Source of the DNA: Prostheceraeus crozeri
Lineage: Eukaryota > Platyhelminthes > Polycladida > Euryleptidae
Assembly (NCBI GenBank): GCA_907163375.1
Contig: CAJQUW010000578.1
Location: 248,001 to 312,000, forward strand
DNA: 64,000 bases
Direction of reading: 5' to 3'
Part shown: piece by piece, positions 10,344 through 21,690 of the stretch
Numbering within the stretch: position 1 is the first letter of the stretch
Layout of the letters: every line of letters starts with the position of its first letter
Made by a program: the position numbers and the translations under genes
The notes under the pieces: model-generated
Databases searched by the model: none
Seen by the model: the letters and a program-made list of their open reading frames with translations, nothing else
Told to the model about the DNA's origin: nothing

Positions 10344-11539
10344 CTGTACAAAGTTTTAGCTATTTATCTTATTACAATATATCGTGGTTTACTCAAGAAG
10401 GGAGTGATCTTTTCTGTCTCGAATCATGCCTAACTACCTCCCGTACGCCACAATCAACTATGTCTCCACCAGAATTACTAGGTGGCATGCGGTCTAATCT
10501 GACTTCTGTGGAATCTTTCTATAATGTTCGCGACCAAAATGCGAAGCGACTGAAGCGTGCTATTCCTGATAAAAGCACGACTCGCTCATGGCGCTTTCAA
10601 CATTCTCGACTTCGATCTGCGGTGGACAACTACACTGCATTTCTGTCAGAAGAAGACTGTCATGTATCTGACAATTTGCCACCTTTACCTTCACTGAAAT
10701 CTCTGTTGGATATTATGGAAGCTGTCAAGTGCTTCTTTGACAGAGTTGAGGTTGATGAGCCAACTTCTCATCTATCTTACCTAAACTATCTTACTTTGGA
10801 TATTCACTTGTTCCAAATGCAGATTAGTGAAGAAGTGCCTGCCATCGCTCGGGAGACTTGCTGCCTTCTACGAAACCAGATGAGAAAGAAGCTGTGGCCA
10901 TATTGTGGATCATCATTTGCAAAAGCGGCTTGTTATTTGTCAGGCATTGATGTCTGCAACACGGCTTTGGATATGGTGAAAACTCTTAGATATTCCAGCA
11001 AAAAGACCCGAGAATTGCAGGTGTTCATGAATGAATGGGAGCAGGAGATGCAAGGATTCAAATCGAGTGTTGTGAACTATTTGAATCAGCTGCTTGATTC
11101 AATGCATATATCTGATATCCCCACGGACAAAGTCAGTGATAACCAGGAACGTGAGCCCTCGACATCCAGCGATCTGTTTGAGACATTGTTTGCTCCACGC
11201 TCAAAGCGCATGAAGACTTCGCTTCATGAACAACTTGAAACAGAAATGTTGCTTTTTGAGACCATTCGTGTGGCCTCCAGACATCCGACCAAGGATTTTT
11301 GGAAAGAGAAATGACCACAAATGAGACTTTTGTCAAAGTGTGCAAAAATTCTTTTTTCCACCCCAGTGTCATCGGCTTCTGTAGAAAGACTATTCAGCGA
11401 GGCGGGGATTCTCTTATCAAAGCTTCGAAAAAGCCTCAAGCCTGACAAGCTCAGCGCTATGATTTACACAAAATATGCTTGTAAGTTAGAGACTGTATTA
11501 TAATTCAGTTCCTAGGTTTGCATGAACATTTGTTATTCA

Positions 11540-11735
11540 TTTGATATATTTCATAACGTTTGTTAATCCATTGATATTTTTCTAGAGCATCAGCTATTCT
11601 CTTGATAGCCTTCATTGCCGCATGGTAGCGTTTTGCGTTTGTTAATGCATTGATATTTTACTTCAGTATCTGCTGTAAATCTACTGCATATCTGCTGTAA
11701 ATCTGCTTAGTATCTACTTCAGTATAGTACTGGGG
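11540..11735 (+). repeat. Subterminal tandem repeats of the hAT element, left part
   Basis: Diverged copies of a unit of about 75-95 bp containing GTTTGTTAATCCATTGATAT and an ATCTGCTATTCT-like segment. The array continues beyond the LINE at 15294. Confidence 0.7.
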
Positions 11736-14700
11736 ATAGCTGGGGCGACCGACCCCAACCCAGCGCGTCCACAGGTGGCGGATAGTGGAAGGCCTCTAGA
11801 TATAGAGGTTCGCTATGAATAAGGGTTTCGGCCTAAATAAGTAGCCGCGGACCAACCGGCGGTGATTTCCAGAGGGCGAGGTGGAGCAACCAGGTGGTGG
11901 CTGGGGCTCTCAAGAAATGTCTCAAGTACGCTCAATGAAGGAATCACCTGGCGAGCTAAGGCGCCATAAAACCTTTCACCCCTGCTGCGCCGTGGGAGAC
12001 AACAACGGTTGGATGTCAGGCTGCTACAGGATTGGCGCCCCGAACGAAAAAGGCTAGTCCGCGCCTTGGGGCAAATCAAAGGCTAAGGGAGAAACCCCTA
12101 ACAGAAAACCTCCAACAGGTCAGCCAGGGCAGCGCTGTATAGGAGTATTCTGACCCATTCGTTTATGGATTCATGCAAGTAAAGGATAAATCGGTGGAGG
12201 CTACCGCGTCCGGGGCAACCGACGCGCCGAAAAACCGGGCATCGGCGAAAAATATGCGCAGACCCGAAGAAAGAAAACTGATTAGGATGGCGACTTTGAA
12301 TGTGGGAACGTTGTCGGGAAGGAGTGCTGAAGTAGTGGATTTTATGAAGAGGAGAAGGTGTAAGATTTTGTGTGTACAGGAAACGAAGTGGAAGTCGGAT
12401 AGAGCAAGGATGCTTGGAGATGGGTTCAAACTGATTCATGCAGGAGGAGATGGAAAGTATGATGGGGTGGGTGTGATTCTGGAGAAGGATCTTGTTGAGA
12501 AAGTGTGGCGTACGGAGAGGTCGAAAGGTAGGATCTTGATGGTTTGGCTAACGATCGTTTCGAAGAAAATGTGTGTGATGTCCGTCTATGCCCCACAAGT
12601 AGGACGGAACCATAGAGAGAAAAACGAATTCAGAGAAAAGGTTGAGGAAATGATACATTTAGTGGGTGAGGATGAAATATTTTGTTTAGCAGGTGATTTC
12701 AATGCGCATATCGGGCAACGGATGCAAGGGGAAGAGAGGAGTGTTGGTCAATTCGGATGGGGAGAGAGAAATGTTGAGGGCAGAGAGTGGGTGCAGCTGG
12801 TTGAAAGAAATGGGTTGGCCATAGTTCAGACGTTCTTCCAGAAAAGATAATCGCACAAGATAACATACAGAAGTGGGGAGCACAGGACCGAAATCGATTG
12901 GATTGTAATGAAACAGAACCAGAAGTGGAGGATCAAGGACTGCAAAGTGCTAGCCGGTGAACACGTGACAACTCAGCACAAGCCACAGGTTTGGACGCTA
13001 CGGTATACGGAGAGGCAAGAAAAGAAACGAATGGGAAGGAAAATCATCAGGTGGTGGAGATGCAAGGGAGAAAAGTTAGAAGAATACGAAAGTGAGATCA
13101 ATGATGCCTTCTGCAAACTGAGCGAAATCCCTGGTGGAATCGAAGAGGAGTGGGATCTGTTCAGAAAAGCATTCATCGGAGCAGCAGAGAAGGTGGTTGG
13201 CAGGACAAATGGAAAGAATGGGGCCGTCGAAAACAGCAATGGTGGTGGAATGAAGAAGTCAGAGAGGTGACGAAAGAGAAAAGAACAGCCTGGAAGGAGG
13301 TAAAAAGCGTGAGTGATGACAAAGCGAAGAGGGAGGTTTTAACACGAAAGTATAGGGAAATCAAGAATCAAACAAAGAAGGTAGTGGCACAGGCAAAAGA
13401 AGAGGCAGAGCGAGGGCTGTATGAAGCAATAGAGAATGATAGAGGAAGAAAACAAATTTACCGACTCGCAAAAGCAAGGGAGCAGGAAGAGAAGGATGTG
13501 GTGGCCGTCTAGGATGTAAGAAACAAAGACGGAGTGATTGTTTCGTGTCCGCAGCAGATCACGAAGCTGTGGAAAGAGTATTTTTAAGAGTTGCTGAACA
13601 ACGAAGGGCGCAGCGAAGTAGAACTTCCTTGTAGTGTGAGATCGAAGACGGTAGAGAAGAAAATCAAGACAGAAGAAATCGAGACCTCATTGAGAAAGAT
13701 GAAGACAGGAAAAGCAACTGGCAAGGATGAAATAACGACCGAAATGTTGAGGGCAGCGGGGAAAACAGGTATTGAATGGCTAGCTAGACTTTTTCGGCTG
13801 TGCTATGAAAAAGGGGAAATCCCAAAGGACTGGAGGCTGGGTTTGATTGTCCCCATTTGGAAAGGAAAAGGAAGTCGACAGGACCCTGAGAAATACAGAG
13901 GAATCACTATTCTAAGTCAAGTGATGAAATTGTTGGAGCGCATAATCGACGGAAGGCTGAGATCACAAGTGGAACACGAAATTGGAGAGGAGCAGCAAGG
14001 TTTCAGAAAAGGTAGAAGTACATCGGATGGTATGTTTGCGGTGAGACAGAAGATGGAGAAGACGATTGAAAGAGAAGAAAACATAGCGATAGGATTCGTA
14101 GATTTAAAGAAAGCTTATGACAGCGTCCCTAGACCCCTAGTGGTGGCAACCCTGAGATGGTTAAATGCTGGAGAGAAAGAGGTGATACTTCTCGAAAAGA
14201 TGTACGAAAGAACCAGAGCGGCAGTGATAGTTGGAGATAACATCAGCGAAGATTTCCAAATAAAAACAGAGCTCAGACAAGGAAGTGCTTTAAGTCCATT
14301 TTTGTTATGGAATTTTTGTTGATTATGGAATTGTTGTCAAGGAAAAGCGAAAAACATGATGCAATGAACAAGATAATGTATGCTGACGATCTAGCTGTGA
14401 TAACGAAAGACGAGGTGGAGCTACAAGATCAACTGGAAAAGTGGGCGCAGAATTTCCAAAGGCATGGGCTGCGCATCAATTTGGATAAGACGGAAGTAAT
14501 GTGGGTCGGAAAGGAGCCAAAGGACATAAGTGTTGAGGTGCAAGGAATTCAGCTAAAGCAGACAAAGGGTTTCAAGTACTTGAGAGGTGTGGTAGCGGAA
14601 GATGGGCGGAGCGAAATGGAAGTGAATAGGAGAATTAGAGCAGGGGTCGGAGCCTATCAGAAAGTGGCAGGAGTGTTGGGAGACAGAAGGATCAGCAAAG

Positions 14701-15293
14701 ATATCAGACGGAAATAGTTAGAGGTGTGTGTAATTCCAGCAGTCACATATGGTAACAATTGGCTGAGGAGGTTGTGTGGAGTGAAGTTGGTTGACAGAAG
14801 AAAACTTGCAGAAATGATACTCGAAGTCGGACTGAAACGAACGATGACTCAGAAGATTGTGGGAAAGAGACTATCTTGGGCCGGACATGTGGCAAGAATG
14901 AATGAGCAGAGGCTACCCAGGCGAATGGAGCAAGAAATGAGTGTGCGGAGAAGAGGAAGACCGAGAATTCGTTGGAGTGACTGTGTCAAAAGAGATTTCC
15001 AGAAGGCGGAGGAAGATTGGAGAAGTTGGAGAAGCGACGCAGAAGACAGAGTCGTATGGCGGAGAACTGTGCACAAGGTGGTTGAAGCATGGAGCGGCTG
15101 ACATTTTACTTGACTGTGTTTCCTGATATCGTTTCATGTGGTGTTACCCTGATGGTTTGTGGACTGTAGCTAGTTTGTGTTTCCATGAATTTTATGATGT
15201 ATATGAGCTGTCTCCTTTTTATCTTGTTTGTATGAATCCCCCCTACCCCATTTATATGGGAGAAAGGGGTTGTTAAAATTAAAAAAATAAAAT
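11736..15293 (+). mobile_element. RTE-type non-LTR retrotransposon (LINE)
   Basis: It has a GC-rich 5' leader (about 11736-12172), one endonuclease/reverse-transcriptase gene, and a short 3' region ending in an A-rich TTAAAATTAAAAAAATAAA tail. It lies inside the subterminal repeat array of the hAT element; the repetitive target prevents a clear TSD call. The 5' boundary is approximate. Confidence 0.85.
12173..15101 (+). pseudogene. RTE LINE endonuclease/reverse transcriptase, broken
   Basis: The N-terminal apurinic-like endonuclease shows TLNVGTLSGRSAEVVDFMKR, VQETKW, SVYAPQVG and GDFNAHIG. The reverse transcriptase shows KATGKDEITTEM, GFRKGRSTSDGMF, FVDLKKAYDSVPR, ELRQGSALSPF and MYADDLAVI (catalytic YADD). 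The C-terminal region (KRLSWAGHVARMNEQRLPRR ... RRRGRPRIRWSDCV) is the usual RTE tail. The reading is broken by stops and frameshifts at about 12850, 13265, 13512, 14322 and 14718. Nicking and target-primed reverse transcription would be its role. RTE is the best fit among clades, but the call is by motif memory. Confidence 0.88.
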
Positions 15294-15660
15294 CTGCTAT
15301 TCTCATGATTGTTTTTATACCCACATTTTGCTTGCTAATCCATTGATATTTTCTTGAGTATTTGCTTTTGCCTTGATGGTTTTTAAAGTGACGCTTGTTA
15401 ATCCATCGATGGTCTTCATTCGGCATCACGCGGGTCTCAAAGTAACGGTTGTTAGTCCATTGATAATTTATTGAAGATCTGCTATTCTTAGATTGTAGTA
15501 CTGTCATTCGTAGGCTTTTATACATAATAGGGCCTACATTGGAGAGTTCTTATAATATGTAGCTTTCATCAATCCATTGATATTTTTTAATGTTTGATGC
15601 CTTTTTAGCAGCAACGTTTGTCAATCCTTGGACAAATTTTCAATGAACGTTTGTTTCTCG
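15294..15660 (+). repeat. Subterminal tandem repeats of the hAT element, right part
   Basis: Continuation of the array at 11540 after the LINE: about four diverged copies with (C/T)TTGYTAATCCATTGATATTTT cores near 15330, 15395, 15450 and 15570. Confidence 0.7.
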
Positions 15661-16280
15661 AATATAAATTTGTCTTTTTGCATTTGTGGCTTTATCATCA
15701 AAGTTAGATAGAATTGGAATTACACCGTACCTAAATACATGGGATGCGAGCGAGCGTATTATCACATATTCATAAATCAGTAGTTGTTTTCTGTTGATAA
15801 GTCATAGAAATATGCGTAGGCGAAGTATTGACTTCATTGCTTGTATACAGGCACTGTACTTGTATTGTAAACTAAAATATGATATTGCGATGAGCTAGAA
15901 GTTTGCCATGTTCATCACAAGTACGGCACCGCATGAAGTGAATCAGAGTGAATAGACATGCGAATATATGCCTATATGTATGGCCTATATATGGCCTATA
16001 TGTAATTGAAGACTATTTCGATGAAGTCGTCTTTATTGATTGACTAATCCCTGAAACAAAATGATAGACATTCTTGATGATTAGTAAAAACTTGCAATTT
16101 TTGGAAATTACAAAATAAGATAGATTGATATGCCAATACTTTTTCATCCAAAAGATAGTCAACTAAAAGCGCTTAATCTCATCAGTTCAATTACGAAAAT
16201 CCGTTAATCGACTTGTAGTCCGAAAGAAGAGAACCATTAACCGTATATATGAAGAGTAATGATCCATGGGAATTCTGATG
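15661..16280. other. Non-coding 3' part of the hAT element
   Basis: No gene or repeat is recognised until the palindromic GGGAATTCCCATGG block near 16300. Confidence 0.5.
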
Positions 16281-17229
16281 GAAAATACTGAAAAATCCAG
16301 TGGGAATGGGAATTCCCATGGGATTCCCATCAAAAATCCCGTGGGAATGGGAATTCAAAATCAATTCCCACGGCAAGCCTGATATAAACCCAGTGAGGCC
16401 TAAATTCAGACTGCTCAGGACATTACCTGTAGGTGTGAGTGTATACTGCGTGTTCAGCAAGCTTGTTAATATATAAAAGTTCAATTTTAACAGATAAATC
16501 CTGTTCTTTATGCGATTATCAATGACTCAAATTGCTTACATAGGCTCGTTTATGGACAGATAAAAACAAATCATCCGCTGAAAACCGGTCCAGAAAGTTA
16601 GTGGGTTAGTCTACATTGCTAGTAGGCCCTATACATAGCAGCCATTCTGAGCCTACTATTCGTAGTTTTGCATGGGCTGAACCTAGGCAAAATTATCTGT
16701 CAGTTTACCGCTGCAGCATAACGGATAGGCCTGGAGATGCAAAAACCACATAAGCACAATTTTTCCTTTTAAGTTAATCTAAACGAGCTACAGAAAAATT
16801 TCGAAGACTTTTGCTATTGTGGATTCGGTGCGGATACAGCGCGGATGCGGATTGCAGATTTCTGACTTTGCGGATGCGGATCTAAAAAATTAGGTTTTGT
16901 CCACTTTTGCTTAACCCTCGGCAGTCCAGATGTTTTGACACCCCTCGAAAGGCCAAGGTGTGGTTATCTGACCTCCTTTCATAAAGCACCTACTGTTGAA
17001 TCCCTTGCAATAAAGCCATAAAACTAAGATAAAACATCATAATAACAAACTAACTATCTATGCATATAGCATTTTATGTGAATTATGCACATTTCTTACA
17101 AATTGTTGCCTTGTGAGTCCCGCTGTCGGTGTATTTATTGCAGATACAATAGGTCTCAACGGAAAATATTGGTTTTCCTTCTCTTTGTGGTCCTCAACTT
17201 GAACACGAAAATAAGCAGGGTGACTCCCC

Positions 17230-17743
17230 CACACCCGTCGGCTGGGTCAATCAAGCGGTCAAAAATGCGAGCCCTTAGCGACCACTTTTTTTGACATCTA
17301 CTATCATATCTAAGAACTACTACATAGGTCTCTCAAATCATCTATTGGCTATTCGCCTACAGGACCAATTTTTAAAAAAATTCAAATTTCAAATATTAAA
17401 TTCCATTATACAATTTTTTGATTTCTCTGTATCTGATTGCAAATGATTTGTACTGTCATATTTTGATAAAGTCTTATCTAGAAATACCCAAAGATTATGC
17501 AGAAACACATTCTAACAAATTTAGACCTACTTAGTCTTTTTTGAAATTTTTGAAAATATTGAATATTTGAAAAATATTCAAATTTTAAATTTGAATTTCA
17601 TGATATATTTTTTTTTCATCTCTATAACTGCATAGATACGATTTCTATTGCCATTATTTGATAATTATGTATTCATAATTGTTTCAGATTATTCAGAAGC
17701 ACATTTAAATGTACTAATAAAGAGAAATTTAACGATCAAAATA
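17230..17743 (+). repeat. Left terminal inverted repeat of the CACAC transposon
   Basis: 514 bp, A+T rich except for the outer 60 bp, matching 20762-21263 in inverted orientation with only scattered differences and small indels. Confidence 0.95.
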
Positions 17744-17940
17744 CTTTTTAATATTAGTAAAAATAGGTTTTATTTACGAACCCCGATATCCCTTACGAGC
17801 CCTCATTCGCAGTACCAAAAAATATATGCATTTCAATTTTGAGTCACTTATATTAACTAATACATTGACATCAACTTATAAGATGTCATTAGCAATATCG
17901 CAAATGAAACAGTCATGAATATAAAGTTTGAAGTCATCCA

Positions 17941-19989
17941 TTTACAAGTGGCGTCCATTATAGCGCACAACACATTCCAAAAGACTGTTGCCGTATTTTG
18001 GATTTGATTCTCCATCTTTGCTGCTACTCCAATACATTGCCGAGAAGTCCGAATGAACGGACTCAGAGGCCTGCTCACTAAATGTCCAAGAGCTGAATGT
18101 TTTAGTTTGCAAACTGTATGAGATGCTTCGTTACAATGCGGACGCTGGTAGTGACACTAATGGGCAATTCGCTGTAACTTTTTTGCTTTAATAGAACAAT
18201 CGAGGTTTGGGTCCAATTCTTGTCCGAAACAAGTGATACGAACACGATTGAACTCGTGAAGTAATTGCTTGTAGGGAACAAGTTCCAGACAACCATTTGA
18301 CTCGCATATTGCTTGGAGCATATCAGTTTTCATCAGCAACAAGCGGCACATGTTGCATGTAAATTCGCCGGAATGCATTTTTGGGCGAGTTATTCCTACG
18401 CGACAAACCCACTGCCGACAAACTTCAGCAGAACGTGGGGATAATGACTCCATTTGGCGAAAAACTTTGTTGAATACACGCAACATTAAATGTAATTCCG
18501 GAGGTGCGAGAAGGCTGATTATCATTTCATGATCTTCTCCATTGATTAATGGGGGATTCGTTGTGCTCTGGCATGATCTTTCGTCACGATACCTATTTGC
18601 CTCGGTTTTAACTGATCCTATTGTGCGAAGAGGATAGCTTCCTGAAGAAGGAGTCCCAAATTTTATTTTCGGACAACTGCAGAAAGCACATGGGTATGAA
18701 CTCCCGTGTGCTTGTATCCCAGCAACAATATTAGCCAATTTAAGATCAACTGCGTAGGTATATTTGAAATCCAGATTAGCTACTTTGAGTAAGTCCAATA
18801 ATAACCGTACATTTGTGTAACTTTCTTTTATATCAGGAACAATTGCCAGTATTATAATTCGTTTGACACTCGAATCCAAAAATCCTGTCGCAGAAGACGA
18901 TGAAACATTGTCAATTGAGGTACGTATGGACATACAAATCTTGAAATAGCCTCCACCACCGTCGAGTCCTAATTTCAATTGAAGGTTAGTGTGGCTGCTG
19001 TAAATCTGTCGATCATTGCAGATGTGCTGGATTAATTGGACTAAGTCATTACAAAACACAACAGGCTTAGATATCTCATCAAATACTTGGAATTCTAAAG
19101 AGAACAAGTCACTGAGAGCACTATCTCGACTTCGAAAATAATCATCACTGTTTGACTCAATAACACTTTTACCAAGAGTACTTCGCAGGAACGGCATAAC
19201 CTTGTGAATCATGGCGGAGTTCGAAGCTCCCAGGGACAATTGTAAATTGCTCAGATTTTTCGCAGCAATGCTTCTTGGTGATTGATCATTTATAGCAAGG
19301 TTGATTCGGTTTGGCCCTCTTGTTTCGAGATCTAAATGCTGATGAAGATTTGGTTCATGATGTCGCTCAGAAGAAGATGATTCTCTCCTTCTATGTGAAA
19401 TCATACTGCTGGCTACAACATCCTGCGTACGTTTATCAGAATCTTTGCACATATCTATTATATTTTGTCGAAGAGTGCTGACTGTACATTTATGAGTGAT
19501 ACCACGGCCAACCGGAGATTTGCATTGGACGCATATAACTTGCACACTATTTCTTGTATCATGAGACATCATTGAATAGTAGGACTTGATAGTAGGACGA
19601 CCTTTTTTACGTTTTGGTATACACGTTCCTTTTTTTCTTGCAATTTGACATATCAAGCATTCACAAAATGTGTAGCCAACTGATCGCGTGTATATTTCAA
19701 AAGCTGGTTTCACAAGGCTAAAATCATAAACTTCCGGCAAGATACCCCGTTCCTTCACACCACTTTCAATTTTGAGAAGATTTGAGCGACAATTCGAGCA
19801 AATGGCAGCAGGTAGGCAGTCATCGTTTGTTGTATAGTTTTCTATAAAGAAAGCTCGGATTCTTCGTAAAACGGCATCCGTGATTGGACAGTCTCCTTTT
19901 TCCATACATATAAGGCATACTCTATATCTGTTTTCTTCATGACTTCTAGCTTTGTTTGTATGCGCATGTGCCATCACAAAAGATAACAC
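17941..19989 (-). pseudogene. Transposase of the CACAC element, RAG1/CMC-like architecture
   Basis: The main frame (18157-19989) encodes 610 residues. The N-terminus has a ZAD-like Cys motif (residues 25-67, CLICMEKGDC ... AAICSNC), then CECLIC (109-114) and CVQC...HKC (153-168). The core has LGLDGGGGYFKICMSI (first catalytic Asp about 343), then YAVDLKLANIVAG ... YPCAFC (second Asp about 415, followed by C-x-x-C), PPELHLMLRVFNKVF (496-510), and GEFTCNMCRLLL (541-552). These follow the order seen in RAG1 (D600; D708 with a C-x-x-C; NGNFARKLM). A C-terminal segment with FSEQASESVHSDF (about 18045-18085), likely containing the catalytic Glu, lies in another frame ending at 17941, with two frameshifts near 18105-18160. 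The two-Asp/Cys layout is shared by several superfamilies, so homology to RAG1 is inference. Confidence 0.75.
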
Positions 19990-20761
19990 GCGATAAGAAT
20001 CAAGTCGTAATGTCGTATCGTTAGAATATTGGCACTGTTAATTGTGATCAAGCGCACCAGTTGCTGCTGATAAACAGTTTGGAAGCTCGCGCATTAAAAT
20101 CAATTATGTTGACACGGCGTTCATGAATAGAATTCATCCTGTTTTATACCATTATCAGACAGACAGATATTCTTGACAGAGCAGATACTGTAGTGCATAG
20201 AGGTCGGATTATTAGATATCTATGTTAGGAGAGGACAATAGCATGGACATCTGAACTCTATGCTGCAGCGCGAGTGAATAGTGATCAAATCAATGAATTA
20301 CTGCGGTGTCAGTGAGAAGGAGAGACAAGAATTTCAGGCGTTCGGTTTTCATCTACACAGTTTGTCAAACAACAACAAGATCTTTAATGTTATATCCGAA
20401 GCATCTTTTCGTATATGAGTTCCCATGAAGGAAATGGATATTGTGATAATCACGGTACAAGAAAAAATACGTCTGCAGTGCATAAAGTCATGTAGATAGC
20501 AAATTTATATATAATGTCATAAAATTCGCATAGGTTTGTTAACCAGAATATCATTATGTCGGTAACTTATGAACCGCCACGTTGCATATATGGCTAACAA
20601 TATCATCATATGATTGTTTGATATATTGTCGTTGCTATCAATGTAGTACATTAATGTACATAACAGATGTGATATAAGCCTACGCCTCAATATTGCACTC
20701 ACAAAAACAGAGATAATGGGGAAAATATTTTGGAATTCATTTTTCTAATTAGAAATTTCGA

Positions 20762-21263
20762 ATTTTGATCGTTAAATTTCTCTTTATTAGTACATTTAAA
20801 TGTGCTTCTGAATAATCTGAAACAATTATGAATACATAATTATCAAATAATGGCAATAGAAATCGTATCTATGCAGTTATAGAGATGAAAAAAAAATATA
20901 TCATGAAATTCAAATTTTAAAATTTGAATTTTTTTCAAAAATATTTGAATTTTGACGGCTAAGTAGGTCTAAATTTGTTAGAATGTGTTTCTGCATAATC
21001 TTTGGGTATTTCTAGATAAGACTTTATCAAAATATGACAGTACAAATCATTTGCAACCAGATACAGAGAAATCAAAAAATTGTATAATGGAATTTAATAT
21101 TTGAAATTTGATTTTTTTTAAAAATTGGTCCTGCAGGCGAATAGCCAATAGATGATTTGAGAGACCTATGTAGTAGATCTTAGATATGATAGTAGATGTC
21201 AAAAAAAGTGGTCGCTAAGGGCTCGCATTTTTGACCGCTTGATCGACCCAGCCGACGGGTGTG
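20762..21263 (-). repeat. Right terminal inverted repeat of the CACAC transposon
   Basis: 502-bp inverted partner of 17230-17743, ending CCGACGGGTGTG. Confidence 0.95.
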
Positions 21264-21690
21264 CCCGAAGACAAAAGCTTCTCGTGGTCGATTCTACAGT
21301 TATTTTTACATTTACTTCTAATCATACAGTTAGCTTGATTTTCGATAGAAGAGCTTTTTGACTTATTTCTTAACTTGTAAGTATTGGTATCATTGAGCAG
21401 AGACTCAGTCCTAGCAATGAGGTTATCTTTATCCGTTACAGCAATACGGTTCGATTTGTTCTTATCAGAAAAGAACAAAGAAAAACTATGTTGATGACTT
21501 TTGTAAAATGCAGAATGGAGTTTTCGTTAAATATGCTTACATTTCCTCTCATTCCTCTTATCAAGCCCACAGTCATAACTTTCGGCATGCAAAGTCTTTA
21601 CGTCATAAGCCGGATTTGGAATGTATTCCAAAATCGTCAAGCATCACATTTTTGGCCAATTTTATCCGCCCTTTACCACATTCTCGCATG

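Larger units (their letters stand above)
8259..10461 (+). mobile_element. Penelope-like retroelement (GIY-YIG type), 5'-truncated
   Basis: It is flanked by a perfect 12-bp target duplication GTCTCCACCAGA (8247-8258 and 10462-10473), within the range known for Penelope-like elements. Removing it restores the hAT transposase reading frame. The 5' side begins within coding sequence, and the 3' untranslated region (10223-10461) holds a hammerhead-like fold. Confidence 0.92.
7267..11503 (+). pseudogene. hAT transposase with BED zinc finger, split by a Penelope-like element
   Basis: This enzyme would excise and paste the hAT element. The N-terminal part (7267-8258) has a BED-type finger (YCDACKKLFLW ... 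SAIKRHLEKNC; Cys-Cys-His-Cys) and the start of the RNase H-like domain (TDFWSGRHEHRLSYFAIVAC; FIVSDNEPKMVAAF with the second catalytic Asp; GCTEHALST matching the family C-x-x-H). The reading frame resumes exactly after the Penelope-like insertion at 10462 and runs through the helical insertion domain to the C-terminal dimerisation motif SSASVERLFSEAG (about 11365-11405), diagnostic of hAT. Besides the insertion, two in-frame stop codons (7654-7656 TAG and 11312-11314 TGA) interrupt it; no frameshift is needed. It is dead but fairly recent. The ATG at 7267 is the first good start. Confidence 0.9.
6701..16381 (+). mobile_element. hAT DNA transposon, once autonomous, carrying nested insertions
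   Basis: The terminal inverted repeat CAGGCTTGCCGTTGGAAT at the left is matched by the reverse complement of the right end (CAGGCTTGCCGTGGGAAT). The element is flanked by a perfect 8-bp duplication ATATAAAC (6693-6700 and 16382-16389), the hAT hallmark. Subterminal palindromes GGGAATTCCCATGG lie near both ends. Its single transposase gene is interrupted by a Penelope-like element, and its 3' tandem-repeat region by an RTE LINE. Without these it would be about 3.9 kb. Confidence 0.93.
5642..16909. mobile_element. Probable outer hAT-like element with GCGGATGC subterminal repeats
   Basis: The left end CAAGGGTGACAATCTGCATC (5642) and right end TTTTGTCCACTTTTG (to 16909) match, in inverted orientation, the ends of the 64-bp element at 24606-24669. 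Both ends are followed inward by GCGGATGC-type repeats (5665-5740 and 16830-16890). The flanks are CTTAATTG (5634-5641) and CTTAACCC (16910-16917), only 5 of 8 identical, so the TSD is decayed or the pairing is wrong. If correct, this is an old non-autonomous element of about 1.6 kb that was later hit by the 9.7-kb hAT element. Confidence 0.4.
17230..21263 (-). mobile_element. DNA transposon with ~500-bp inverted repeats, CACAC ends and 3-bp TSD
   Basis: Both ends begin CACACCCGTCGG inward. The element sits in a Penelope-like coding sequence, so the empty site can be read: left flank GACTCCCC and right flank CCCGAAGA imply an original GACTCCCCGAAGA and duplication of CCC only. One transposase gene occupies the middle on the minus strand. 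CAC ends with 3-bp TSD are typical of CACTA (CMC); RAG/Transib elements also have CACA-type ends but make 5-bp TSDs. The superfamily is therefore left open. Confidence 0.9.

Noticed and set aside
17941-19989. Calling the transposase a true RAG1/ProtoRAG protein
   Set aside because: The 3-bp rather than 5-bp TSD and absence of a RAG2-like gene argue against it; shared D/D/C-x-x-C layout is common to several superfamilies.
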